Positions 44,660 through 56,830 of a DNA stretch of 64,000 nt are shown in pieces (within the stretch, counting starts at the first letter, position 1; each line of letters opens with the position of its first letter). Where the stretch lies: contig SWBL01000228.1 in assembly GCA_024195585.1 (NCBI GenBank), forward strand, positions 1 to 64,000. Reading direction: 5' to 3'. This stretch comes from Aureobasidium sp. EXF-3400. Its lineage: Eukaryota; Ascomycota; Dothideomycetes; Dothideales; Saccotheciaceae. A program made the translations under genes and the position numbers. The notes under the pieces are model-generated. The model had not been told where the DNA came from, searched no databases, and saw only the letters and a list, made by a program, of their open reading frames with translations.

Positions 44660-45794
44660 TTAATATCCTCTCTTCCTGTTTACCACGTTGATGAACTTCT
44701 CGCCCTTCTGTTTGTGCTCCAACTGCAACTCAAGAATCTGGAAGGCTCGGTCGACATAAGCCTCGCCATTGCCGCTGATGTGAGGTGTGACGATAACATT
44801 GTCCAGACCCCATAGTTCGCTGTCCGCAGGGAGCGGTTCGGGGTCTGTGACATCAAGCGATGCTCCTGCCAAGGTTCCGTCCTTCAAGGCTTCGATCAGG
44901 GCGGGCTGGTCAATGATGGGTCCTCTTGCGATATTGGCGATGAAGGCTGGTTTCTTGCCATCTTGGCTGAGGACCTTGAACTCTTCCTTGGACAAGAAGT
45001 GAGTCGTTTCTTTGGTAAGGGGGACGGACACGAGCAGGAGGTCAATGTCTTGTTTGAGGAAGTCGTGCAAGGACTCCTTGTCCAGACCAGAGTACCAAGC
45101 TGAAGGGATTGAGCCATCTGAATCGCCGGTGCCAGGTACGATATAGCCGGCATCCTTCTTCTTTTCAGGAGTATCCTTTGGCGATGCTGTAAAAGCGATG
45201 ACATCCATGCCTAGTAGAGTTATTAGCTTGACGGCAGTATAAATGTCGGAACGACTCACCCATGGCTTTAGCTACTCTGCCGACTTGACGGCCAATACTT
45301 CCGTAACCGAGTACTCCGACACGCATGCCAACCGAGTCTTTGACTTTGTAGCCGTCTTTGGCCCACCTGCTTTCCTTTTGAGCCTCGTAAAGCTGGTTGT
45401 ACCTATGGGTGTGAATGAGATGGGTCATGATAACCCACTCAGCGATCTGTGGGCCATGAACACCCGACGCAGTGGCAATAGGGATTTCAGTGTCGGTATA
45501 GATGGGATGGCTAGCGAGTTGGTTAGACCCAGCTGAGAAAAGCTGGATAAAGTCTAGCAAAGGAGCATCCTCGGCTTTAGGCGGCAGAGCAGACAAGGTC
45601 AAGAGCACAGTAGCCTCTCTCCAGAGCTCTTTGGGGACCTCCTTCTCCAACTGTGCGCGGTCCTTTGTCCATGGGACATTGCGGTAGGTTATCTTGAGGT
45701 GAGGGAACTTGGATTGGAGTTTCTCAATGGCGGCGTCTGGCTTCTGCATGGGCAGTGTGACCAGAACGGCCTCTTTGTGTTCGCCTCCTCCCAT
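44660..45794 (-). CDS. D-isomer-specific 2-hydroxyacid dehydrogenase
   Basis: Two exons (45794-45260 and 45210-44660) give 361 aa. The NAD(P)-binding Rossmann motif is RVGVLGYGSIGRQVGR. The catalytic triad positions of the family are visible as Arg in FIANIARGPIID, Glu in SLDVTDPEPLP and His in NVIVTPHISGNGE. The N-terminal half has TASGVHGPQIAEWVIMTHL, typical of glyoxylate/hydroxypyruvate-type members. It probably reduces a short 2-keto acid, but the true substrate cannot be read from sequence. An insertion of about 25 residues after the first beta strand of the second half (TPEKKKDAGYIVPGTGDSDG) is common in fungal members. Confidence 0.92.
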
Positions 45795-46948
45795 GATTGC
45801 TTTTGAATGCTGTGGTAGACGACGGCTGACGAAAGATTGTAGGTGTGTTGAACAGAGTTTCTATGTTGTTCAGATAACAAGTCGATCGGAGGTTAATAAT
45901 CAATGTGGTGGTTGGTTGATAACATATAGGGCAACGATGACGTGCGCAGTCGCACCTTCCGGGTCGAGCAGTCGTCGGCCCGGGGCATTGTGGAGGACCT
46001 CTTTTCTACGTTGCGACACAACACAACATCGAAGGAGCGATGCATCAATCTTGCAAATGTCATGAGCGCTCGGCGTTAGCTTGTCTCTTCACGTTGAGTT
46101 GCGAATCATGCAAGAACTCATGAAGCAGAACCGACCACGTTGTAGGAGTTTCCTCCCGAGCGCTCTCTGCCACTTAGAGCGAAGCGCTTCGTCGCGAACG
46201 CTTTCCGACGACGACTTCCTGATCCATATCTACAGTACTCGCCTCTAGACTTCGAGCTGATATATGAGACAATTCTACCGGGGGAATACTGCTTCAACGT
46301 CCTGCCACATACACTTCTCATCCGGTCGCCATTCGCCATGCGAGTCAAGCCGATGCCTCTCCACATTTCATCCTGACGTCTCTTCCTTGTACCCTTCTGA
46401 AAGAACGTACACCATTACACACATCGAAGCTCGCGTGCGGGCCGTCGGCATCGATTTCGATAACCTGAACGGTCGATGACTCGATGTCAGGGCTCGGATT
46501 GCCGACGCTTGTTCCACCTCGACTTCTTCTATCGAACCATTTTTGCCAAACGTATCTGTCTCAAATTGCAAAGACAGTGCGACATGTGTACCACAGACTC
46601 CAGTAAACTGCATTTTGATGCACCGGATCAACTCCAGTGCTTTATGGATTGCAATGCTCCAGGTATTGCCATAAGGCTCAGCCGTTGCCAATTCTCATGA
46701 ATCTCCGGAGCGGCAGTTGAGAAATGTATGGTACTAACGTCCAACCGTACAACGCCTTCCGTACATGTTCTATATGTTCGGGGCCAGATCCATATGCGCA
46801 CTCATCGAAATCAAAGCAGCTATAACTCGGCCAAATCCAACTCAGAATCGCATTTTGCTTCATCGACCATTGAACACCTACGTAGAAGGGGCAGTCGACG
46901 CCTTGACATTTGATATTCTACGGGCGTCGGCGCCTTATAAGGTCTGCG
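45795..46948. other. 1.1-kb intergenic region
   Basis: This covers the upstream flanks of the dehydrogenase (minus) and the receptor-like gene (plus). Open frames of 60-118 codons on both strands have no recognisable features. A TATAAGG at about 46935 lies close to the receptor start codon. Confidence 0.4.
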
Positions 46949-48117
46949 ATGGTTCACGTGCTTGCATTGGTTGTTTCTGTTCTGTCTTTGTCATGGATAT
47001 CGGTTTGCGTGCGGTTCTGGATCAAGATTTTCATGATTGGTCGTACTCGATGGGATGATTGGATCTTGCTGTTGGGAGTGGTATGTCTGCTGCTCGTGCT
47101 GTAGCGATCCTAGCTGACCATGTACAGATTCTCTTTAGCGGCCAGTGCGGCTGTGTGCTGGGCATGATCAGTAACACTGCACCAGACGTCACTACCTACA
47201 TGTTTATGGCCGCTTACAATCTCTCGTTCATGACCTCCGTATGCGTCAAAACATCGTTTGCGCTCTCTTTGAACAGATGTTTCGCAGAAAGATGGCAGCG
47301 CCTGCTCGTCACGAACATGACACTCGCATTCTATATCTACGCCATAACTCGCATCTTTGTTGACCTGTTCTTCTGCGGACTACCCAGCGACACTGCTCGC
47401 AAAGAAAGTTTATCGCAATGCAAGCACTGGCCAAACATGTTGATCTGGTGGTTGGCCGCCTCAATTTTCAACGCCGTCGTAACCTGGATTTATATACTGC
47501 TCCCTGCAGTTGTTATCTGGACGTCCAGGCTCAGTCTCAAAGTCAAAATTTCGGTTTCAACCATCACCGTGGTTGGCAGCTTGAGTGGTATAGCCGCTAT
47601 CTTCCGCGTCTTGGGAACTGGTAGTTTCACGACTTTGAAGAAATTCAACCCAACCGATCTCAGTATCATCTCCTGTGTCGTGCTTGAGATGGCTTTCGCC
47701 ATTATCGCAACGTCCATGACCAACTCGACTCGACTCCCAACCATACTGGCCCAAAGCAAGAAACACGCTCCAGTACCGACGAACACGGCTGGCATATATC
47801 TGGAGGAGGGTACTTCGGACTTCATCAAGCTGTCGCCTATCATCTGTCTACAGAAGCTCACTGGCAGTGATCCATGGAGCTCAACAAAGGTACTGGAAGA
47901 TATCCCTGCCCTTGAGAAAGAGACGCTTGCATTGCCAACACCCATGCCCAAAGCCAATCGCTTCTCATGGTCTCGCCCTTTGGAAGAACAAGAATCACTG
48001 GCTGCGAAACCAGCCAGGCTAACGCTGATCATTGATGATATCAGCGATGACGAGGATGATAATTATGATGGGAGCAAGGGATCACAGGAGATTGCAAAGA
48101 CTCTTTCGAATGTTTAA
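46949..48117 (+). CDS. fungal rhodopsin-like seven-helix membrane protein (SAT4/PTH11-type)
   Basis: Two exons (46949-47080 and 47128-48117) give 373 aa. Seven hydrophobic segments can be placed, starting with VLALVVSVLSLSWISVCVRF, then DDWILLLGVILFSG, a helix around YMFMAAYNLSFMTSVCVKTS, LAFYIYAITRIFVDLFFC, MLIWWLAASIFNAVVTWIYI, VSTITVVGSLSGIAAIFRVL and IISCVVLEMAFAIIATSM. The VRFWIK...RWDDWILLLG loop between helices 1 and 2 is the hallmark of the large fungal rhodopsin-domain family. The polar C-terminal tail has acidic runs. Ligand and signalling role are unknown. The start is uncertain: the TATA-like element is very near this ATG, so transcription or translation may begin elsewhere. Confidence 0.75.
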
Positions 48118-50475
48118 ATATTGAGTTGTTGTTCAGTCCAATCAATATCCGTTTCTTTTTCAAAGCTCGCTCGTGATAGTCGGTTCGTGATCGTGATGCT
48201 CTCGTCGTGTCGAACTCTGTTCCGGGTGTTCGTGGGGCCTAAATGTGTCAATGGCTATACCATATTACCCCTGAATTTGGCGTTCTCTTTATAGTGTAGC
48301 AACAGCAGTATAACAAACAATAATCCCCCTCCTTTCGCTTCGGTATACTGACGGATGACTTGATATTCTCTCTTGGTGCCTTCGTTGTGTCCGTGATTCT
48401 CCGAGTTGCCTTCTGGTGGATTCGATCACTGCGGAGCTTTAAGCTTCCCGTCACTTGTGACCGTGTTATACCGAGAGCTAGTCTGGATAGCATCGCTAGT
48501 GAGCGAGAACCCTGAGCCGACTGCTTAGTAAACCAGTTTTCTCATCGAAAGTCGTTCCCTTTGCAATTGCTCGTCTAGAATTCTGTTGATGTTTGTGGCA
48601 TAGAGGCGCGGATATCTTGTTACATCCATGTGTATAATTTTGTTTTCAATGCCCCTTTTGGCCTCTGGCGAAGACTTTCGCGTATTGTTCTCTGAGTTGG
48701 CTTCCAGTATCTGTGATGCAATCAGAGCAACCTATGGACTGGTGCAGTGCGCGATAGGTTGGCGTAAATTTTGCATTTTGAGAGCTCGTTTCCAGCTTAG
48801 CCATAGGAGCTCCATTGGTATAGGCGAGTTTAGCATTCAGTCAGTCCACCCTACCGAAAGTGCAAGCTTTCCCGAGCCCTAAGGTAGAGTATAAGAATCT
48901 CCCTCGCCCCCTTCCCTCTTTTCTTCCCTCCATCTTTCCTTTTCTCCCGACACCTCCAACGCACCGAGCGTATTCTCAGCTGAGTACCCTATCCTTCCTC
49001 TCCCTTCTCTCCCCAGCACCCCTCCCCAGCACCTCCCCCTTCGGGCAAAGGGACCTCTGTTTTGAGGCACTAATAAGGAAGAGATCTCTCGCTTGCAGGC
49101 TTGAATGAATACCAAGAGAGGTGTACTTCCAAACAGACTAAAAACTTAAGAAAGTCTTTGCTATTAGGCTTAAATGAAATATCGCCGAAGAAGACGTCTG
49201 TTTGGGACAAGTCCTGAGCTGATTGCGAAGGGTATGTGATTTGATCTTTGTTTCTCGTTTCCATGTCACTGTTGTGTTTTATCGATGATGCTGCTGATAT
49301 GATCCATAGGGTAGAGGGAAGCTGTGGTTCGATCCCATGTGCTGATGGTATGTCGAGAGACTGCCACTAGTGGTGTATCGAAAGATTGCCACGACATTTT
49401 TTTTTTTCGATGTGTCGCTGGCATTTGTGCTGGGGCTTGTAGAAGAAATGTTGATGAATGCTGTTTCGTGGTTCGAAGTGTAGACGATGTTTCTATGATC
49501 GGCGTCATCGTCCGCTATGACTCTGTCGCTGTCAGTCGCGGTCAGTCGCTGTCCTGTGTTCGTCTAGCTCGGCATAGTGTTGTACTCACCATCGTTGTTC
49601 TTACTCGCTGGAGCCTCTCGTCGTCTCCAGCTATCATCGTGCACCGCTTGCTCGCCATCGTGCCGTCCGCGAAAGTCCATCGCGACGATCTAGTTTCTTC
49701 CCGTGTGCCCAGCTCTTGCGTACACGACCACGGGAATTCTCGACGCCATCGTCATCTCATTTTCGATCGTTCGTTCCTGCTACCGTAAGCCCACGCGATG
49801 CGACTGGATCAACAGCATGACAAACCTCGATCGTACCTGCCTCCGATTGCTCCTGGTCTTCGGATACTCGCCGGCTAATGCCAAAGCCGTATGTGCTCTC
49901 GAGAGCCTATCAGCTTCTCCGATCCGCGTCCTCGTCAATATTGGCAGCCGCTGCTCGTTCTTGCCATGTGGCTACGTAAACCATCGCGTTCGTCCTAGAT
50001 CATGCGGATCGTTCCTGCGCGTCGATGCATTCTTTCGTCGTCATCGTGTGTCCTTGTCGCACATCGTACTTATTTCGGCATCTTGTCGTCCGCAAAAGCC
50101 CATCGCAATGATCGTGTCAACTTCATCGTCGCCGTTATCTTCGACCTTGCCACTCGAAGGATAGCGATCAAGGCGTCACGATCCAACGAGTTCTCCTGGA
50201 CTCTTGTCATAGCAAAACATGGACATAAGAGAGGAAGTTAACAATGCATATGGCAAAAGAAGAGTTTCATCGCAAAGCAAAAGCAGACAAGAGACAGTAT
50301 CAGAAAGGCTACAGCACAAGCACAGCAGACGAGAACAAGACAAAACAATGAATATAAAAGAGGTTTTTGCATTGCAACAAGCAGAGGGGTAAGGTATGCA
50401 GAGAACAAGCGGAAACCAGTAACCATGCATAACAGCAACCATGGGGAAGAAAATTGTATGACCCAGCTTTTTATC
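48118..50475. other. 2.4-kb gene-poor stretch with polypyrimidine tract and degenerate repeats
   Basis: No gene is supported. A 150-bp C/T-rich tract lies at about 48895-49045, and a T9-11 run near 49400. Between 49324 and 50164 two overlapping plus-strand frames of about 154 codons read Arg/Ser/Val-rich, non-globular sequence in which a 35-bp element occurs twice (49656 and 50079). Confidence 0.45.
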
Positions 50476-51174
50476 TCATCTGAAGAACCGACCCAGCACG
50501 GCACCGCTGAGACTGCTCGCAAGGCCGCTGGCAGAGAAGGCTCCGGTGGCAATATTCGTTGCCTGGCTGAACTTGTCGCAGCGAGAAAAGGCAAGGGTAT
50601 TCGTAACAGCCAACACGATAGCGATAACTAGCGACAACGTCAGCAAAAGATCAACACCCTCAGACTCTGACAAGAGCAAGGAAAGGGTCCAGACATACCA
50701 ACCAAGCTCAACCAAATGAAATGCAACCTGAAGATCGCAACAAAACCCAGGATCACCCAACTAACAGGCTGCGAATACAACGCCAACCAAAAGAACCTCT
50801 TATCCGTATCATTGATATGTCTAGTTTCCGGATCCGCAGATTCAAAAACCCAGTTGCCGTCTCCAGAGGTAGCATTGACTTCATTCCACCAACGCAAGCC
50901 CACCAATCTTCTTCCAGCAATGTTTTTGAGATAGTAGAAATCGATGGCCAGCAGGATTATCGTGATGATGAAGATGAGGACGTAGTTTTTGCTGAAGTAG
51001 AGGCCGAAGAGGTAGGTTAGGAGACTTGCTGTGAGGGTAAAGAGGTTAGTGGTAGGTTTGAGGGGACAGGGGGAAGGTAAAGGGCTTACAGAGGCGGAAA
51101 CCGAGGAAGCAGAGGAGGGTTATGGGGTGCGAACTAAGTCGCCAGCTCAGAGAGCCTTGCTGGGGTGCGTCCAT
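50476..51174 (-). CDS. TVP23: Golgi membrane protein Tvp23
   Basis: Three exons (51174-51090, 51028-50699, 50627-50476) give 188 aa. Four membrane helices are visible: [59 protein letters not shown] and [16 protein letters not shown]. The invariant stretch [17 protein letters not shown], the acid loop [20 protein letters not shown] and the end [20 protein letters not shown] identify the Tvp23/FAM18 family of late-Golgi/TGN proteins, implicated in vesicle traffic. All three joins restore conserved residues. It is divergent from the CitE-like gene (299 bp). Confidence 0.95.
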
Positions 51175-51473
51175 GGTGATGGGACTTGTGGTGGGTGAGG
51201 GAGATGGTTTGCGACACGCAGCTTGTCTAAAGGCAGCTGCTATCGGACAGCGCAGCTCTAGGGGACGCGTTGTATGTTTGTATGTTTGACTCGTGCTTAG
51301 GATTCTGCTGGTATTCTATTGGTGTGTCATGTTGAGCCACGAGTCGCCGTTGTGTGGGGAAAGCTCCGCGATGCCGGTTCCGTCCCTCGGCCATAATCGA
51401 GCCCCACCATGATGGCATTCAATGTTCGTCTTCCTCTTGAACCTCATCACAAAGTCATTGTATACAAGCAAGA

Positions 51474-52480
51474 ATGGCAGCCTCTCCAATTGTGCGCCGT
51501 GCACTTCTCTATGGTAGATACAGCAAACCCTACATCACATACGACCATCCAGCTAAGTTACCAACACAGTGCCCGGCTCATCAATGCGCTTTCTCGAAAA
51601 GTCACGAGGCGTAGCCGTCGACACTATCTGCTACGATCTTGAGGACTCAGTGACCCCAGGCAAAAAAGCAGAAGCACGGTCGAATCTCCAATCCATCCTA
51701 TCTCGTGACCGAGTGCCGGGCATCAAAGAGCAAGCCGTTCGCATCAATTCCGTCGATAGTGGATATGCCCTCGACGACTTGACTCAAGTTCTCAAAGCAC
51801 CCAATCTCGACGCTTTGGTTATTCCAAAAGTAAACAGTGCTTATGATCTACATTTTGTTACCGATGTTATCCGTCATGCTCTGCCCGAACGACATGGACC
51901 AGATGCCAAGTCTCCACTTCGATTGATTGCGTTGATTGAGTCGGCAAGGGCAGTCATGGATTTGTCTGCCATCTGCAAGGCATCGCCATATCTGAGTGGT
52001 CTGATCTTTGCTGCTGAGGACTTTGCCCTTGATCTGAGTATCACGCGTACTCCCGACCTCAAGGAATTCCTGTATGCACGATCAGCTATTGCCACAGCGG
52101 CTAGAGCATTCAATCTTCCTTCTACCATTGATTTGGTCACGACTGCATTCCGTGGTGAGCAGGGACAACAGGTGCTCAAGGAGGAAAGTGAGGGTGGTAA
52201 GAGGATGGGATATAACGGCAAACAGTGTATCCATCCCAGCCAAGTTGAGCTGGTGCAGGATATCTTTAGCCCCAGCCAGGAAGAGGTGGAGTATGCCGTG
52301 AGGGTGGTGATAGCGGATGAAAAGGCAGATGTCCAAGGTCGAGGCGCGTGGACACTGGATGGAAAGATGATTGACGTGCCGGTGGTAGGCAAAGCCAAAG
52401 CAGTCGTCAAAAAGGCAGAGTTGTGTGGGCTTGACGTTGCATCTGTGCGGGAGAAGTTCAAGGACCAAGAACCAGAGTAG
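51474..52480 (+). CDS. HpcH/HpaI aldolase family, citrate lyase beta-like (CLYBL/CitE)
   Basis: Two exons, the first only 40 nt (51474-51513) and the second 51570-52480, give 316 aa. The TIM-barrel CoA-ester lyase family is shown by ALLYVPGSSMRFLEKS, DTICYDLEDSVTPGKK, VRINSVDSGYALDDL, LIALIESARAVMDLSAIC, the metal-site LIFAAEDFALDLS, and GKQCIHPSQVELVQD. Members include citramalyl-CoA, malyl-CoA and citryl-CoA lyases; mitochondrial CLYBL removes citramalyl-CoA. Which substrate is used here cannot be decided. No clear presequence is present with this start. It converges on the ANCHR-like gene with only 23 bp between the stops. Confidence 0.9.
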
Positions 52481-52503
52481 AAGAATACAGACACATTTGG
52501 CTT

Positions 52504-53442
52504 TCAAGAAGCGTCTTTGGCGTATGCGAGTGCTCTGTGGCCTCTCTCTTGACCAGGTCCATTTCCGTGTCCGTCACTCCAACATTCCTGGCAGTAGAGA
52601 TCGCCGTCGCAGCCCACACATTTGATGGTGGCGTCTTCGTTGCAAATGCAGCACCAGCTTTCCATGTCTTCGTCCGTGTATTTGGGCAAGTTTGACTTGA
52701 CGCTCTTCTGAATGTTGACAGGCTTGTTTGCTGGGTTGAAGGAGGGTACTCCAGGTAGCGATAGAGATGCGAATCGCGCCGAGAGAGCATCATCAACATT
52801 GTCATCCTGGTTGGGAGCAGGCGACGACGGCAACTCAGTAGGCGCAGAAGGCAATGACAGCCCATTGTCGCCGTCCTCTTCTTTCTTCTCCTCATCTGTG
52901 TCTTCCTCATCTTCAACACCACCATACTTTTTGTCAAACTCAATCTCGGCGAGAATACGCTGTACGTAGTCATCCGCTTCCTCGTCATCTTTCTTGTCTT
53001 GATGTTCCTTCTTGTCCTCGTCTTCCTCGTCTTCGTCTTCGTCCTCAGGTTCCGGCTTGATAACTCCAACTTCAATATCCAGCTCTTTATCTTTTGCCTC
53101 AGTCTCTTCGGCGGGCAGGGCACTCTTGGCTTCAGCCATCAAGTCGCGGATGCGCTCGCCCTCGTCACGCTGAACTGACCACTGGTCTTCGGGCCCAAGG
53201 TCCTGCATAAGTTCTTCGATCGTGCGATCATCTTCTTCGTTGTGTTCTGTGTCTTGTGTTTCTTCAAATGACGCTGCTGATATGTTGCTGGGCGTCAAGC
53301 TGCGGAATCTCGCCGTGAGGTCGAAGTCGGTGGTTCGTTGTGGTGTTGATGGTGAGTCGAGGGTGTCTGTCTTGGATAGTGTGACTGGAGACTTGCGCAG
53401 AGCGTTTAGTCTAGCGAGGAGGGCATCGTCTGAATCGGGCAT
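52504..53442 (-). CDS. ANCHR/ZFYVE19-like zinc-finger protein without FYVE domain
   Basis: Single exon, 312 aa. The C-terminal 55 residues form a B-box-like zinc finger, WCCICNEDATIKCVGCDGDL followed by YCQECWSDGHG, with the spacing and text of the C-terminal finger of animal ANCHR (ZFYVE19), a regulator of the abscission checkpoint. The rest is acidic and disordered. Residues 1-20 (MPDSDDALLARLNALRKSPV) and a repeated-type element near residue 215 (DDALSARFASLSLPGVPSF) resemble the short MIM-like and LxxLxxL elements seen in this family. A strongly acidic D/E/K region lies at about 125-205. No FYVE domain is present. The role in fungi is not established. Confidence 0.75.
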   Translation of the reverse strand: MPDSDDALLARLNALRKSPVTLSKTDTLDSPSTPQRTTDFDLTARFRSLTPSNISAASFEETQDTEHNEEDDRTIEELMQDLGPEDQWSVQRDEGERIRDLMAEAKSALPAEETEAKDKELDIEVGVIKPEPEDEDEDEEDEDKKEHQDKKDDEEADDYVQRILAEIEFDKKYGGVEDEEDTDEEKKEEDGDNGLSLPSAPTELPSSPAPNQDDNVDDALSARFASLSLPGVPSFNPANKPVNIQKSVKSNLPKYTDEDMESWCCICNEDATIKCVGCDGDLYCQECWSDGHGNGPGQERGHRALAYAKDAS

Positions 53443-53635
53443 CGTGGTGTGTAGGTCTGAGGTTTATGTTCAATGGTCAAAGGTTCGATGATGTTGTGGT
53501 TTGGGGTTGATTAGAGACAGTTGGGCGACCCTGGTCGAATGCTTGGCTTGACATTTCGAACACGATGAAATAGGTAGAATCAGTGTGACCGAGTAATATA
53601 TTCATTTGTAATGACAGATCATAGAACGAGTTATC

Positions 53636-56626
53636 TCAATAGTCTACGAGGTCGCCAACTAGCAAACGTTGGTACTTGTCAACCACCTCTCTGGTCTTCA
53701 TCAACACACTAGCAGCCAGCATGCGAATCCTCTCACCCTCTTCATCACCTCCCCCGACTCTATCAAATACAAGTTCTACCCACTCCTGTGTCTCAATCAA
53801 TTGCTTTGAATGCTCTTCTGCTAACCTGCGTTTGTCGTCATTCATATCCAGCAAAGTTAGAGTTGCGAAAAGGACAGCCTCCAACACACTGACATCCGCC
53901 AATGCATTCGTCCTCACACTCAAGATCAACTCCCAGAATTCTGCTGTCATCTGAGGAAGACTGATCGTTCCCGATCCAGCGGCATGCAAGATCAGTGATA
54001 GAGTCTTGAGATAGGTGCTAAGCAAGAAAGGCTGGAAATGCACATTTTCCGCTCCATATGCCTGTAGATTCTGCCACCATCGTCCAGTCAGAGGGAAGAA
54101 GAAGCCTTCTGCCACAATCTTGGCTAATGCGTTTGGTATCACCTTCTTTCTCTTTTTCCCGACTTCCATGCGTGATGAAAATGTTCTAACCTTTAAGATG
54201 TTGGGTCCAGACATCTTGTCGGCTGCATCAAGCGCCATGGGCTGGATCATGGACCTTTCCAGCTTGGATGCTACTAGGGCGACGGGCGCGTTTCTCTCAG
54301 CGGTGTACATCTTGTGCAGTCTCTCAGGAAGCTGTTTGCTGGGGAATGATGTTGCTGCAATCTTGGGATTGAGGTCCTCGTCCTCGTCCTTGTAGCCAGC
54401 CAGCTCTCGTGCGCCCAATCCCAGGACGCTAAGAACGGTAGTACGTTGACTCAAAGAGTAGTCTCCATCAAAGACCTGTCGTGCGAACCATGGTGCCATC
54501 TGTGCAGGGCTCGATACGAGTACTGCAATCAGTGCCTGCAAGCGCAGTTCTAGGAAGTCTTCCATGTCGAACGTATCGCCGAGTCCTACCAGAATCGATG
54601 CGAGCTCGAGTGCATGATCACTAACTTCTTTGCCGAATGAAGTTTTGCGACGGATCAAAGCAGCAGCATTTTTCAAGGCCAAACTGTGTCGGTCGTAGTT
54701 CTCCGAGTCGTTCAGCCCAGCCATCAAATCTCGGATGTATACCGGGGCCTTTGGCTTGTCACGATTGATCATAGTCGGATCCTCATCCTCATCTTCGGGG
54801 TCCGAATCTGGCTTGGCGTAAGGTACAAGATCGTCGTCTTCCTCTGAGTCGTCCAGGACTTCCATAATTCTAGGTCCTTGAGGTTCTTCTTGAATGATAG
54901 GCTTAGGTGTTGGCTTCGGTTGCGTAGGCTTCTTCGTTAGGCGTGGTTTTGCAGTGGTCGCAGGGCCGACTTCTGTGATCTTATTGACGCCGAAAACTTT
55001 TTTGATATCCTTGAAGGAACCAATCTTGTCATCGACCTTGACAAGCCTTTGGTACCACTTTCCTTCGGGTGTTTTCAGGTCGTCGATATCAAAGTTCATC
55101 TTAGATCCTGGCTTGTCCACAAGATCTGATATGGCCATACCGACTACCATACCGAGGAATCGAGCCCTCGGTGAGGACGAGTTCAAGCGATTTGACATTC
55201 CGTTCAGATGTGCGCTTGAGCGAGCCATGATGAACAAAGACATCGGTTGAGCTCTGTGTGTATATCCCGCAAGCAGGAGTAGGATCTGAGCGCAGGCCTC
55301 CTGCTGTAGGATTGGTGAATGCTTTATGAAAATGTTATCACCGAATCTCTTCATAATCTTCTCCATGAGATCTTGAATGGGATCCTCGAGCATATTTGCG
55401 GCCCCTTTGCTTGCGTGGGAGAAAGCAGAAACCGCTGCTCGACGCAGATTGAACGACTCTGATGCATTTAGCACTGGATCAGATAACCATGTCTCGAGGT
55501 GGGCTCTCATAGCCTCATTATCTCCTATCAGCTCTACAACTGTAGCTGAGGTAGCAGCGATCGTGGACGGCGTTTCCGTCAGAGAGTCGTCAAAGTCTGG
55601 GGGCGATGTAAGATCTAGGCATTGTTTCGACAAGACTTTGAAAGTCTGGTCAAGGAATTGCCTTTGATCGTGTACTTGTAAGTTCTGCAGCAACGACTGC
55701 AACAGCGCACCCGCATCTGGCGACTCGAATGTAATACGGGTATGAATCTCCTCGACGACTCGAACTGGAAGATGTTTAGTTTCTGAATCCTTCTAAGAGC
55801 TCAGTTTGTTCATCTCACCTGGATAACCAATGCCGAGAGCTTTGCCGCAAAGTTGAGCTGCGGCTTTGCATGTGCTCGTGTCTTTTGTCGTCTGCTGCGA
55901 CATCGTGCAAACATTCCTGCCTAGCCATGCAGAGTATTTGGAACCATTGGAGAGCCAGGAGGGCTCAAATTGACCTTCCGCAGACTTCATTGTATCCTCG
56001 GCTTCTGCTACAGATGCAATGACTTTGCCTGTTCCTACCAATGTGAGAAACTCTTTCCACAACAACGTCCGCTTCGCCTGACTTTCAACAAGTCTGTCAA
56101 TGTCGGTATACACATTCTTAGCCAAGCTGTCTGAGTTCAGCAGTTGCGAGAAGACTGATGTTAAATCAGATAATGGCCGCGTTGAGTCTGATCCTTTTAC
56201 ACCTTGGCGGCTTGATTTGTGTTGTGAGATCAGAAGGCGAAGTTTTGCGAGTATGGCACCGATACCAGCTACACTTTTCAGACAGTCTACGATCAAGAGA
56301 TTTGTTTGATCATCACTGCCCCAGAAATCCGGCAGAGTCGTGTTTATGAGTTCGGTAACTACTTTGGCGGAAGATGGTGTAGGTATTTTGATGTCGAAAC
56401 CAGCGGATTGTTGGGAAAGCTGGGTCAAGAATAACAGAAGGTCATGGAGTGCATCTACATCTGGACTTGAACGTAGAAGGTGTAGTACTTCGTCGGTCGA
56501 AGTAGGTGAGTTTCGAACAGGACGAACTTTAGGTCTTTCCTGGATTATCTCTTCGAAGGCGAGGTTCTTTTCAATCGGCTTTGATCTAAAAGAAACGGTT
56601 GATACGGCTGTCAGAAAATCGCCCAT
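53636..56626 (-). CDS. TEL2: Tel2/TELO2, telomere length regulation protein (TTT complex)
   Basis: Two exons (56626-55819 and 55764-53636) give 978 aa. Tel2 works with Tti1 and Tti2 as an Hsp90 co-chaperone for PIKK kinases (TOR, ATM, ATR). It is an all-helical HEAT-like solenoid. The conserved block in the middle is FLGMVVGMAISDLVDKPGSK, preceded by HSPILQQEACAQILLLLAGY. The C-terminal domain begins around YIRDLMAGLNDSENYDRHSL and includes LELRLQALIAVLVSSPAQMA. An acidic linker (VLDDSEEDDDLVP) lies between the two domains, the site region phosphorylated by CK2 in mammals. The start was placed at MGDFLTAVSTVSFRS; the 81 codons upstream are Cys/Arg-rich and not family-like. It diverges from UBA3 (204 bp). 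Confidence 0.9.
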
Positions 56627-56830
56627 GGCTCGATTTTGGTTGCGACTTGCTGGTGGTTTTAAGAATAGTCGAAGCAGGACTCCAACACGACAACTCCAAG
56701 CGAGCGCGTGGACTGTGCACGCGTTGTGCTTAACCCCGTTAATGCCGCGGGTCGGACGCGATGACATCGACCTTTGGAGCATCTCAAACACCCAAACTCG
56801 CACACCCATTTCAATCAACCCGGGTCGATC

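Noticed and set aside
49324..50164. Overlapping plus-strand frames of about 154 codons each
   Set aside because: Arg/Ser/Val-rich, non-globular, and built on degenerate repeated DNA; not supported as a protein gene.
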